Position numbers and translations under genes: made by a program. Of a stretch of DNA of 64,000 nt, positions 1 to 10,978 are shown piece after piece. The stretch comes from Branchiostoma lanceolatum (taxonomy: Eukaryota > Chordata > Leptocardii > Amphioxiformes > Branchiostomatidae): positions 16,920,410 to 16,984,409 of the forward strand of contig NC_089724.1 of NCBI RefSeq assembly GCF_035083965.1, in the 5' to 3' direction. Within the stretch, counting starts at the first letter, position 1, and each line of letters begins with the position of its first letter. The notes beneath the pieces are model-generated. The model saw nothing but the letters and a program-made list of their open reading frames with translations. It did not search any database and had not been told where the DNA came from.

Positions 1-123
1 AGACTTCAGGAAAATATTAACCCAGCAAGTTTCATGTTCCAAAAGAATATAATTGTATTTAGCAGTTAAGTGTGAGAGTTACAAATTTGTCTCCCAAACT
101 TTTCCGTTCCCTTTCCTCCCCAG

Positions 124-864
124 GCCCTGACGTCCCTCCAGTTACAGCACAAGTTCCACTTCAAGCAGCGGGACATTATCAGGGAGAAGCACCGGAGGGC
201 AGAGAGTTACAAGAAGTACCTGGAGCAGCGGGAGAAGGAGGCCCAGAAGAAAGCGCAGGCTGCAAAGGAGCTCAAGGAGCTCCGCGATGCCGAGGAGCAG
301 TTACAGAAGAATCTCGCATCCAACGCAGAGAGAGACAGCGAAGTCGAATCAGAGCCAGATGAAGAAGAAAATGAAACGAACAGCGACGACGAAACTGATC
401 AGGGTAGAAGTAACGAAAAAAGCGTCATACATGACGGCGAGCCAGATTCGCTACTTCAGTTTTTAAACAAGGATGGCCGCCGTGACAAATTCAGCAGCAG
501 CGTCCACGCGGCGACAAAAGCGCCAAAAAACGCCGAGGAGAAAATGGAAGAACTGAAAACAAGTAACCATCAGCTCCAGGACCATGTCTCCTCGCTCCTG
601 CAGGAACTAGAGAAGACTAAACATGAACTCCACTCTGTCAAGTCCGAAAATAAACAGTTGAGACGTACTGTAGACATCCTCACCACTCAGATAGAGCGAT
701 ACGTCGCAGAGGATAGGAAGAGGGCGGGGCAGGACCTGTCCGTCAGCATCCGTCCAGCTTTTTCCACAAGCGACTCATTCGATGAGCAGATAAGCCCTCC
801 GTCTGAGATCCCACCATTGGCCCCGCTTGAGATACCAGACTTTGACTTTGATTCTTTTAAGTGA
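124..864 (+). CDS. NRBF2: NRBF2-like autophagy protein, last coding exon (partial gene)
   Basis: This is the terminal coding exon of a gene that begins left of the window. A pyrimidine-rich acceptor ending in CAG at 121-123 precedes an open frame of 246 codons, closed by TGA at 862-864. The visible product has a basic/Glu-rich helix near its start (the end of the MIT-like helical region in NRBF2), an acidic linker, the motif EPDSLLQFL, a leucine-rich coiled coil (about residues 140-205 of this exon) and a Pro/Asp-rich tail ending FDFDSFK. The same order (MIT helices, a DPD-LL motif, coiled coil, a PPL..PD/E tail) is known for vertebrate NRBF2. NRBF2 is a dimeric accessory subunit of the ATG14-containing PI3-kinase class III complex that promotes autophagosome formation. 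Recognition rests on motif order and the short DPD-type box, not on high identity. Upstream exons with the N-terminal MIT helices are outside the window. Confidence 0.72.
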   Translation, partial: ALTSLQLQHKFHFKQRDIIREKHRRAESYKKYLEQREKEAQKKAQAAKELKELRDAEEQLQKNLASNAERDSEVESEPDEEENETNSDDETDQGRSNEKSVIHDGEPDSLLQFLNKDGRRDKFSSSVHAATKAPKNAEEKMEELKTSNHQLQDHVSSLLQELEKTKHELHSVKSENKQLRRTVDILTTQIERYVAEDRKRAGQDLSVSIRPAFSTSDSFDEQISPPSEIPPLAPLEIPDFDFDSFK

Positions 865-1131
865 CTAAATGAGAATTGGTTACCGTCAGGTAGAAAAAAA
901 TTGTTAACTGTAGGTCTCTAGGACCTCTTCCAAGATCTGGCCCACTATTTTAAATCTGTATATTAGCTGTTGTGTCCTTGCCCGAGTGTCATCCTGTTTC
1001 AGTTCCAGGCTCTACCTTCATTTGGTGCTGTTTTGTCCTGCATGTACATGTTTGCATGTATGTTCCCAGGGCCTTCCTGAAAAGTATTGCTAAACTCTAA
1101 GGAAGCCACCCTGGTGAAATAAGACTGAATG

Positions 1132-1137
1132 AATAAA
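1132..1137 (+). other. Candidate polyadenylation signal for NRBF2-like gene
   Basis: AATAAA lies about 270 nt after the stop codon, a plausible distance for a short 3' UTR. There is no transcript evidence. Confidence 0.4.
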
Positions 1138-1265
1138 AGAATGAATATATCATTATCAGTGACTGTCTCTTTCCATGGCCCAAATGTAGACATATGTGAA
1201 TTGACCAAATACTTAATGGATCATACAGCAAAAACATACCAAAAGTCAACCCCTTCTTAAATTAG

Positions 1266-1521
1266 CCCCTGCAGTTCCATAAAAGCTGATAGGGGGCAGA
1301 AACCTACACCATTTCTTCACAAGCCCAAGAACTATCTCCAAAAATCAGGACCATGCATTGTCCAGAAAATGAAAACTGGAAGTCCTGTTTCAGTACCATG
1401 GAAAGCTGCCAAGGGGTCCATTGTGTAATTATTTTGCCAACACCTACCATCAAACCAAATGTCATAAAGATCCATCCACAACTTCTTGAGTTGTGCTGTT
1501 CACGAACAAGTCAACACACAG
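1266..1521 (+). repeat. Dispersed repeat, copy 1
   Basis: The stretch beginning CCCCTGCAGTTCC and ending near CTTGAGTTGTGCTGTTCAC shares word order with 27200-27470: GCCCCTGCAGTTCC, GCT-ATAGGGGGC / GCTGCTAGGGGGC, 'accaaat-tcat', 'atccatc', 'cttgagtt-tgctg'. The two copies are diverged but collinear, so this is a dispersed repeat family. Its class is not recognised. Confidence 0.6.
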
Positions 1522-4283
1522 CCCTGAAAACATAGCCTTGGCAAAGATGATAAAGCTGTCAAGTCTGATTTATGTTATTAAACAGCCTGCACTCTTTGCT
1601 TTTGATACAGCACTAAGATCTCTCTGTATGCAATACGTATCTTATCAAAATACAGTTCCATGTATCTAATTTTCAACGCATCTTCGATGTATGGGACCAC
1701 TTTAACTTTTAACTTAATGTATCTAATTTTCCAAATCAAAAATGCAAGAAATAAGCTTTTAAGCAGCACATACAAATGTAATCCTATTTCTTGCAGAACA
1801 TGCAAATGTTATCTTATTTCTTCCAGTCTTACGCAGCTTGCATCTACCCATAAAACTACATTACTGAGTCCAAGTCATGACAATTTGGCTGACTTTGTTC
1901 TTTATTTTGAGTGGGAGAAATCACATGAAGACAGACTATTTCTGACTCTTTGATGTTGGTGATGAAACCAGAGGGCATCATCATGACGTTCGTTCCCTTT
2001 ATCGTCCGCCACCATTATGTGACGTCCCCATTATGTGACGTCCACGTTTTTCAGTGAGATCAAAATGATTGAAGACTGCTATCCCCTTAGGCTTGGCTGG
2101 AACCAGATATCTTAGAGGATATTTTGAGACGAGAAGAACTTTATATAGCCTAGTATCCATCCTAGTTTGGCTTTGGTTCACTATTCAATAGTCAACCTGC
2201 ACCGGATTTTTTGGCAAATCTACAAATCCAAATGTATTATGCATATTCCTTTCAATATTCTACTGATGCATACATTTAACCACTTACACTAGACTTTATT
2301 ACAAAAAAATTAACATGAAAACTGTAGTCGAATCGAACCTGCTCTTATTTTTCCTTTTTCCAAAGGTTTACATGTCTACAATATTGCATTTTCAATGCCT
2401 CCCCCCATAATTTTGCAAATAGAAGGCTAGATATCATCTTAGCCTGTACCCAATGTAGCTTCCCTCTGAAGTTAAACCAGCTATTAACTTTGTAGTTACT
2501 TTTTTAACATATAAAAAATATATGAAAATCATGATTGTATCATGAACCACGAGTGGCACATGGAGGAACATCTTTTACCTGAAGTTAGACCATGATAACT
2601 TGACTTTGTGGATGACATCCTTTTCCCCCCTAATTTTGGTGGATTTTATGAAAAGATTGTCATTACTTTTGACAGATAATGGGTGGTCCTGCACAATAAC
2701 AATGGTAAAACTTACTAAAGATTTGCAAATGAGAGAATATATCCAAACTGCGATGGAACTGTCCAAAATTAATACATAAGTCATCTGTGTAGAGTGAGCT
2801 TAATCTTCCCTCATACCAGATTTTGGGGCTCAAGAAGATGCCATTCATAAGATCAAGATTCTATGGCCTATCACAAACACAAACACAAAAACTGACATCC
2901 TGGTATTCTTAGAAATACATTATTGCTTACACAGACTTCTTTGAAGCACTTTGGGAACATATACAAACAGCAGAGGCAAGACTGTGATGGAAGTTCAGCC
3001 ATAACACATCCACTGGGAATGACACAAAAAATGGTTCACAGTTTGATCTGCACATTTGCAGTGTGATGCATTGTTGGTAACATATCACAGTTGAAGGCCC
3101 CTGAGGCATAAACAAATCACAATGCAGACAACTTGGAGCTGTGTCCCTTAACAAATTTTAGTACAGTACCGGTACACTAGGGTTCAGATATTTTGGACCT
3201 GTACCTAATTAATTGTACTGGTACTGTACGGGTACAGTACCGTTACACAGCTCTGAGACTGACAACTGTTAGCAAGCTAGGGGCCTTCACCTTTGACCTT
3301 GACTTTGTGCATGCACTGTTCAAACCAGCTTATACCTACACAGACATACATGTGTACAACCCCCTGGCCAAATGTACAATCAAAACAGAGAAACAACATG
3401 TACATACTTGAACAGGACATACATTACCATCACAACATGGCTGTCGACTCTTCAATCAACTTGACACAAAGTACTTGATATTATTGCTAGGTGACTTGCC
3501 ATTCATAGATGTCCATTTAAAACCAAACATACAATTGGCACAACTTTATCTCTAACACATACAATGTACACTTACATTTCCACGTTGTAAGGAATTACAA
3601 ATATGCCCATAACGCCGAAGGGCAGATATACCAGCTACATAGCTACTGATAGAGAACCGTTCTGCAGTAACAACTTCTGGTAGAATATAGGATATATATA
3701 TACACAGTATCATATAACATACATATTATTGCTATAAATACAACACATATTGCATGTTTTAAAATTTCCTCTAAATACAGAAAATAAAAATTCCTTTAAA
3801 CCATTTCCTAATCGTTAACTGAAAAGCCAATAAGAAAATACAAGCTGTTGGAAACTTCAGGAAATAAGTAACAAGAAAACAGAGCATAACAATAAAACAA
3901 TATCAATTCCCCAAGGGGGCTGCTTTCCCATTGCAGATCCAGAGTAAACATAGCGTCTTATTCACAACCCTTACCATATGTAACCATCAGCTCTGCATCA
4001 GTCTATACACAAAACAATATAACTGTAAATAAAATATAACTACTGTATTTAAGTACAGTTATAGTACTTGAAGCCTTAAGACATCTAAAAATAAAAAATG
4101 GAATGATTTTCAACTAACAATAACAAAATGTCAGCTGACATCCATTATTTTACAAATACATTTCCTATGGCACAATACAGAACATTGAAACTATGTTTAA
4201 TAACAGCCCTGGAGACTTATAAAATAAAAATTACCCTTGCATTATTTGTGAATTACAATCAACTGTGCTTTTTGCTGGTACTT

Positions 4284-4683
4284 TGAAACATGTCGGCAAT
4301 CTCAGCTCTTTACAGCAAGAATACAAACCCAGTACATGTATGTATGTACACCCACTCCTGATGATGCCATGCATTACTGTAAATTCATTTACTTTTACCG
4401 TGGTTTTATTTTGTGGTAGGAGGAAAGAGGAGGTTTTTGCAGTGATTAAATTCTCCATAAAAACAGTTCTGTAGTACAGTAGCCAAACATAGGAGAGGTC
4501 ATTGGGAGAACCACACAAATAAAGCCACTGTAAAAGTGTCAACATCTATAGTACCATCAATCTCTGGTCCTCTGAAATATGTTGGCAAAATCTCAGCTCT
4601 TTACAGGAAGACTGCAAACCCAGTGCATGCTGGCACAACCATGTACACCCACTCCTGAGTCCTGATGATGCCATGCATTATTC
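4284..4683 (+). repeat. Local direct duplication (about 100-bp units, 190-bp spacer)
   Basis: Units at 4284-4379 and 4572-4683 share 'gaaa-atgt-ggcaa-atctcagctctttacag-aaga', 'caaacccagt-catg', 'gtacacccactcctga' and 'tgatgatgccatgcatta'. The second copy has small insertions. It lies in the likely 3' UTR or flank of the minus-strand sulfotransferase gene. Confidence 0.7.
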
Positions 4684-5294
4684 AGTCCCTGCCAGCCTAC
4701 CCAGGGAGTCCCCAGAGTGCCTTACTTAACTAACCTTTCCACAATCTTCTCTACTTTCTGAACATGTGCTTCTGCCTCAGAGGACAGAAAACAATCAGTA
4801 CTCGCTCTTTTTTTACAACTGACCTCTAGTAGCTGTTGATTTCTGTCTGCTGATTGGTTTATGGTGTCACATGATACCCAGGTAACCCCCAGTGTGTCCC
4901 TAAGTAACATGTGGGTGGGACAGTTGACTCAAAGTAACCCCTACTATGTCCTACATGTACTTATCCCTGATTGGTTCAGATCAACTACATCTGACCTAAG
5001 GCAACCCCTAATGCTGTCCACTGATTGGTGGCAGATTGGCAGTAACACAATGATACAAATAGGCTAAATCAATCTGGTGTTCTTGTAATTCTACAACACA
5101 AAAGCAAGCTCCTAATTGCCTCCCTATTGATATCCTTAACACTTGAGTCTATTTTTCCACACAGCTTTTGAGAGCTATCGTCTCATTTCTAATCCAATAT
5201 TTTTGCTTTTTGCAACTGTTTCTTCCACAGTTATTGGAATTCACTGTACAGAAAAGCAACTGCTAGTCTTTAGGAGTGACTGTGCCAGTCTTTA

Positions 5295-8200
5295 CTAGTG
5301 AATGCCTAACTCCAGTTTCTGCCTGCGAAAGCGGTCCTCAATGAACGAGTACAGTTCATAGTCCAGGTACATCCTCTGCCGCATGGCCTCCTGGGCCAGG
5401 GGGGAGGGGGGCCGTTTCTTCACTGTCTTCTGGGCTTCCTGCACATTTGGAGCTGGGGCAGGGTGAAACACAAGTTCAACATCATATAACATACAAAAAC
5501 ATAGGGACATATCAACATCCACTGTAAATGATATGTGAGCCAACCAACTCTACAATACAGAGAAACAACTTACATCCTTCAAGACCTTGGTTCCATAGCA
5601 GAACAGGACTTCACAACATAATTGTAACTGATTTCTTATTTGAACTGTAGTCAACACCTCTCCAAGTTTAACCATGTCAACTCACTCAGGCTAAACATTC
5701 TATATTCCCCCACCAGAACTGGCACTCAGCCTGTACAACCATCCCCCTTAACAACAACAAAATGTAACTGCTGTAGACTTACCCAGATCCTTCCACAACT
5801 CTGTCACCCCCCTGTAGAACTGTGGTAGGATCCTGCTCAGTACCTTCAGGAAGCTGTTGAAGTCCTCCAGTAGGCCCACCACCAGGTAGTGCCTCCGGAT
5901 GTTCTCCTTGGCCTTCTCCAGTGCCTGAATGGACGGCTCTCTACAGATCAGGACCAAGACAGGCACAAATAGGGTTACAAGAGAAACCAGGGGGGCACCA
6001 AAAATTCTGCCATTGGCTCTTAATCGATGAAGAGTGTGTGTATGAACAACACCAAAGCCCTCTCATAACGCAGGTTCGACAGCCATCAATATATACCCTA
6101 ACTTCAAGCTCTCAATCACAGTTCATCTTCTTAGATTGCACTTTTGTCTGAGAAACCAGTAATTTCCTTGGAGAGGCTTGCCTGTACTCATTCTCATTAA
6201 CCTTTGCCTTACATTTGGGTCTGGGTCTGAGTCCAAACAACCAGTGACTTTAGACAGCTAACCCAGGCAGCCAAGCATTGAAACATGAAAGTACAAAATA
6301 TGATGACTGAAAAGTAACTCTTACGCATAGAAACAAGCATATATCAGTTAAAAATTATTACTGGATTGGAATTGTGGAAAATCCATAGAAATAAGCATAC
6401 TACTACTAGTATATCAGTTAAAAATAATTGCTGGATTGGAATTGTGGAAAATTAATATTCTGTTACAAAACATGACTGTTTATCCTTGGGTGTGGTGAAT
6501 GTTACCTGCACACAGGGTCCTGCCCACAGAAGAAGTGTGTCATGAGGTTGACCTTCGGTCCCCAACACTCCTTGGACTTGTTTAACACACATGAATCAAA
6601 GGTCTAGAAAACAAAAGGCAGAAAACACACATCATGGAAATGCCAGCAAACTCGATACAAATGTACATGACATCGTGAAATACAGCATTTGTGGCAGATG
6701 CAGCCTTGCACTGGAAGTTACCTACATGTATACATGCTGCTATAACATGTGCCAAATATCAAGGACGATTGCAAAGCTGCCACACAATATTGTGATCAGT
6801 GAATTCAAACAAAACTTTTGACATTTCCTAGCTAAAGACAGCAACTGCCAATTCAAATAGTCACTGATATTTTATACTTAAATATTCATAATTTTAATAG
6901 CAGAATTCTTATGCACTCTGTGGTAAGGCTCAGGAGCTTTAGAGTTTAATGGTTCAACCTCATCAGCAAGTGTCTCATTATGTGAGCCACACTCACCCGA
7001 TTCCTGTCGGTTTCATTGTAATACTTGTTAAACAAGCGTGTCACGATGTGGTTTGGTCCGCCTTTGCGCCCGTAGCGCAAGAAGTGGTAGGCAGAGACTA
7101 TTCTATCCAGGGGGTCACGTACCAAGTTGATGTACTTTGGGCTCTTCAGGCCAAGTCTGGAAGGGTAAAGAAGAAATGTTCACAAATCCTACATTTAAGT
7201 CTCTCTGAGAACACTCCTTAACTTGTGAGTGACAAGTTGTGACCAAATTTCAATCCCTTACAATGTATAACTGAAATTTTCTAACAGACATTGACATATT
7301 AACATATGACGATTAAGAAATCCTATGCCTATCAATAGTAGTAGTAGGAAATACAATCTATCGGCACTTACTCCTCAAAATCAACAAAGTAGACATGTCT
7401 TTCATATATAAAAGGTGATGGGACCCTGTAGAAGTCTTCAGCAAAGGCTTTCTGAAATAGAGAGGATGAATATTAGGACCCTGTGCAAGGCCATCCTCAA
7501 TTTCTGGATAAAATATGCCCTCTAGCTCTTACTAGCAGTACTGCAGGATTGTTATGCATTCAGCTTTACTGGTACAAAACTGTACTTCACCATCAATTCT
7601 ATTTCTGTAATCAGTTGCATATTTCTTGAGGGACAATTCTTGTTAATTAATCTATCAATGATAAGATTATGAAAAAAGGATAATCAGGTTGAAAGAAGGA
7701 AGACCATTGGCCCAGCAGAGTTTCTCTAAATTGGTGTCACTAAATTATCTTTATGAATGCTGCTTTTTTATTCTTTTTTTATATTCCTAACATAAAAACA
7801 TAAAGATAAACTCTCTGCTTGTATCATCAGAAAAACACTGTATCCCACAAGACCCCTGAAAGACCCTTTCCACTAACCAATCCAGTCTGGTTGAGCGAGA
7901 ACTTGTCCCAGATGTTGGACTCTTTAAAGTGAAAGTGGTTCTTCTTGGCAAGTCTCCTGGTCAGAGCCTTCAGACTGGTGCTGCCACACTTAGGAAGTCG
8001 GTTATAGAGGATCTCTCTGACGTGAGAGTGCTCCTTACCCAGTTTTACATTCCCTGGGAATAAAGATTTCAAACAAAATATACCTGTCAGGACCTGGAAA
8101 ATGAGGTTCTTAATCACATTCCTAGTAATATTAACCTATTAACCTAGTCAATGTTTTGGTAACTCCTCAGCTACCTTCCTCAGAGTCTGTACCTTGACAA

Positions 8201-10356
8201 CTAGGCCCCTAGTCGATAAGGACAGCTCAGCACCATGCCCAAGACGACTTGGGTTATGGTTATGGTTTAAGGGCTAGGGTCAGAAATAGGGTTGAGGTTT
8301 GGGTGTCCTCTTGATGGCAAAACGTTTAGAAATGTCCAAGACATAGTGCCAAGTAGTCCTGATTCTTAGGTGCTGCCTTGGCTAACATTCAAATACCAGA
8401 CTACCTTATGATTCAAAAATATCATTTTCCTGAGACTTACTAACCTGATAAAGATATAGCGGCTTTACATTGTTTCACAGTTATTATGATTTGAATCCCC
8501 TACCATGTTGGTGGGTAATTGGATGAAGCATAGGCACGAATCAAAAGACGTAAAATATCATCCAACATGAGGCAAATGACGTTACAGAAAAGCCTATATT
8601 CAGTGTGTATGGAAGGCAGGTCTACACCAGAAAACAAAACATTGCAGAGGAGAACACGGGACTTCTGAAACTGCTTTCAAGAAAAGACGAATGTTTCAGT
8701 GGAGAGGAGCGCTAGTTTGGCTAGGTATCAGGACAACTCGGCCCCTGGGACAACTCGGCCCCTAGCCATTCGGGACAACTCGGCCCCTAGCTCAGGACAA
8801 CTCGGCACCGAACCTCAAAACTGACATAGATCAGCAAACAGAACAGGAACTTTTTTAAACCTATGTGAGGAATAAAACATGTTTAACTGCCAAACATTTC
8901 GTCTAAAGAAATAGGAAATTGTGAAACTCTGCAGGTCATTTCCCCGGAACGCTTTGATAGTTTGAATATCAATAAGGAAGTTTTATTATCTCGGTTGTCT
9001 CGACGCCTTTTGAAAAACTGTTAAAATCTATGTCCAACAAAACATAATGAACTGCTACACATTTAGTTTCATCGGTAATAAGTTATAAGCACTTTCATAA
9101 CAGAACATAAGCGTAGCGATTTCGTGAAAGAGCGTCGAAAACAACAAACAAAATGGCGTCGCCGCGCCGGCCCGCAACATGCTTTTGACGGTCTTGTAAT
9201 GTTTGAGACTTTGGAAATACAAAAATGCTTATGTAGGGACTGAGTTTTGTTTCTTAAAATTCTTATTCCACTTATCAGCCTGTCAGATCGGTAGAATTGT
9301 CATTCTTCGAGCCCCAAATACACTTATCATGCCGGGGCCGAGTAATACTAGTAGGTGCCGAGTTGTCCTGAGCTTGGTGCCGAGTTGTCCTGAATGGCAA
9401 GGGGCCCGCTGCCGAGTTGTCCCAGGGGCCGAGTTGTCTCGGAATCCACTGGAGATAGCCTCCGATGCAGACTCCTCCCGGCTGTTTTCTTTTTCAAGTT
9501 ACAGTTTTTATACCATTACATTTTTTTTTCTTATTGCTGGCCGGGAAGCAATAGGGAAAAAAATTTAATACATAACTTTATTGCAAGTTCATGCCCGAAG
9601 GCTAATTGCAGACAAACAAGTACATGGGAATACATGGGAATCAAAAATAGTTATCTAGACTACTGTCAAAGTTCTAAGTTAACTAAGGTTGACTATGGTT
9701 GGGTTTGACTTCTTTTTTGAAGGCAGTGGAAAATGAAGAGACCCACGTTTTTCATCGTAAGTGGGTTTGTTGATTTTAGTAGTGATATGGATTTTTGTGA
9801 GCTATTCAAATGGTAAAAGCTAGGAGAATTAACGGAAGCTGTTTTATATAAATCGTTTCTTTCGGCCTCATATAGAGGGCATTGGCAAATGAAATGTATT
9901 TCATTTTCCACTGCGTTCATTGTACAAAACTTACACATTCTCTCGTGAGCGGGCAGCTTTTTATATCTACCCTTTTCTATTTCTAGTGGATGTGCGCTTA
10001 TTCGTATCTTACACACAGCTGTACAATAGTATAAAAACTGTAACTTGAAAAAGAAAACAGCCGGGAGGAGTCTGCATCGCAGGCTACACTGCACTGGAGA
10101 CACATGTGGTTCTAATAATTAGGTTATGTAGGTTACACCGTTACAGTAGCTGTACCGACAAACATGCAGTCATCTGAATGTGTACTATCTCACCTGCATG
10201 TCCCCTCCTGCCCTTTAGTCGTGATCTGGGGTGTCTCCCCGCCTTCTGCAGCCCGATCGCGTACGTCGCATGGTGGGGAGAGTAGAGGGTCAGAACCCCC
10301 CACCCCACAACAAAACTCACCACCATAAAAGCCGCGAAAATACCCCGTTTTCTCAT
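5295..10356 (-). CDS. UST: Uronosyl 2-O-sulfotransferase, UST/HS2ST (pipe-like) family
   Basis: Seven coding exons (minus strand): 10194-10356, 7878-8053, 7372-7451, 6997-7156, 6506-6603, 5783-5940, 5295-5452. All junctions are GT..AG and the phases join to one frame of 331 codons (330 aa plus TAG). It is a type II Golgi membrane enzyme: a short basic N-terminus, then a transmembrane helix at about residues 6-24. The PAPS 5'-phosphosulfate loop is PKCGSTS (75-81). The likely catalytic base is His132 in ERHVYFVDF. The 3'-phosphate site is RDP (153-155) with Ser161. Conserved cysteines lie in CW.../FFCGQDPVC (exon 5). Family members transfer sulfate from PAPS to O2 of hexuronic acid in chondroitin/dermatan or heparan sulfate. 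PKCGS and RHV-F resemble UST, while TFD-CV and FRG-TEL-type segments also recall HS2ST, so the exact acceptor is open. Human UST (406 aa) is longer. Confidence 0.88.
6325..6452 (+). repeat. Tandem duplication inside a UST-like intron
   Basis: Two adjacent copies of about 60-69 bp begin CATAGAAA and contain 'atatcagttaaaaat' and 'tggattggaattgtggaaaat' (6325-6382 and 6384-6452). The second has a small 'tactactag' expansion. It lies in the intron between coding exons 5 and 6. Confidence 0.8.
8197..8376. mobile_element. Degenerate short relative of the 'GGACAACTCGG' fold-back element
   Basis: The left side reads 'gacaactaggcccctag' and 'ggacagctcagcaccatg'. The right side reads 'agtgccaagtagtcctgatt', close to the inverse complement of 'gacaactcggcac'. 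These words match the better-preserved terminal repeats at 8729-8811 and 9332-9441, so this is probably an older, internally different copy. Confidence 0.4.
8729..9441. mobile_element. Fold-back element with multi-copy terminal inverted repeats
   Basis: The left end (8729-8811) carries four copies of 'ggacaactcggcmcc' in direct array. The right end (9332-9441) carries the same word four or more times in inverse complement ('gtgccgagttgtcc', 'gggccgagttgtc'). About 520 bp of unrelated internal DNA without a convincing ORF lies between, including a CpG-rich patch near 9120-9180. It sits in the first intron of the UST-like gene. No target duplication could be fixed by eye. Confidence 0.65.
9464..10078 (-). 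mobile_element. Non-LTR retrotransposon 3' fragment flanked by a 50-bp perfect inverted repeat
   Basis: On the minus strand, about 10000-9693 encodes the C-terminal end of a non-LTR reverse-transcriptase polyprotein: a GRYKKLPAHERMCKFC segment followed by VENEIHFICQCPLY (C..C...H..C type), ending with a stop near 9693. A tail region of the kind typical of element 3' ends ('cttgcaataaagttatg', minus strand, about 9568-9586) follows. The segments 9464-9513 and 10029-10078 are exact inverse complements. The fragment is 5'-truncated and inactive, and lies in the first intron of the UST-like gene. Confidence 0.7.
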
Positions 10357-10978
10357 CTTGTCCTCAGTCTCTGAGCTTTGTTCATCACTCTGAAATGTCA
10401 GGTGAGCTTCGCCTCAAGTATTAGACGGAAGATAGCTTGATTAGAGAGTGAAGAGGTGTATGAATTACTCCTAATGTCTGCTAAGTTGGCAAAATATCAA
10501 CATCCATCCTGTTACCTGCAAATGTCAAGGGTCATGAAAGGGTCACTTGTAGTATAGGAGGATACAGTCTCATACAATTATTGCTGCATGGAGCATTTCT
10601 AAGAGACGATGAACGCAATAAAAGTCAGTATACAAAATATTTTTAAGTTTCTTATTCATTTGATACTAGTGGATAACTCTGTCGGTGTGACCATACCATA
10701 TACTTTTCAAAACAGATTTATATGTTTTCCAGGTTCCATATTTTCGTTTACATACCCTCTGAAAAGTGCACCTACACGTAAAATTCACCCTCAACATATT
10801 CACGTAAAGAACATACATTTTCTGAACTAAAATGTAATTTGCCATCAATTTTTATTTTTTCTATTTAATTCCAACGAAACATATTTCTTTTGGTGTTACG
10901 TTATATTTACTGCAAGTCTGATGGCAACATATTTTCGCGCTTTGTTGTTATCAGTCTTGAGCAGAAGAAGAAGGTGTC
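10357..10978. promoter_or_regulatory. Shared divergent promoter region, UST-like and COPS4
   Basis: The two start codons face away from each other with 622 bp between them, so both 5' UTRs and promoters must lie here unless upstream non-coding exons exist. No clear TATA box was found at a defined position. The COPS4 start has a good context (GTGTCATGG). Confidence 0.5.

Larger units (their letters stand above)
865..5294. other. Convergent intergenic region between NRBF2-like and UST-like 3' ends
   Basis: No convincing coding exon is seen. The left part is presumably the NRBF2-like 3' UTR, with a candidate polyadenylation signal AATAAA at 1132-1137. The right part (up to several kb) probably holds the minus-strand 3' UTR of the sulfotransferase gene. 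It also contains a dispersed repeat (1266-1521), a short palindrome at about 3222-3243 and a local direct duplication (4284-4379 and 4572-4683). Confidence 0.6.

Noticed and set aside
8230-8320. GGGTTATGGTTATGG / CTAGGGTC words as interstitial telomere sequence
   Set aside because: Too degenerate and short; better explained as the interior of the degenerate fold-back relative at 8197-8376.
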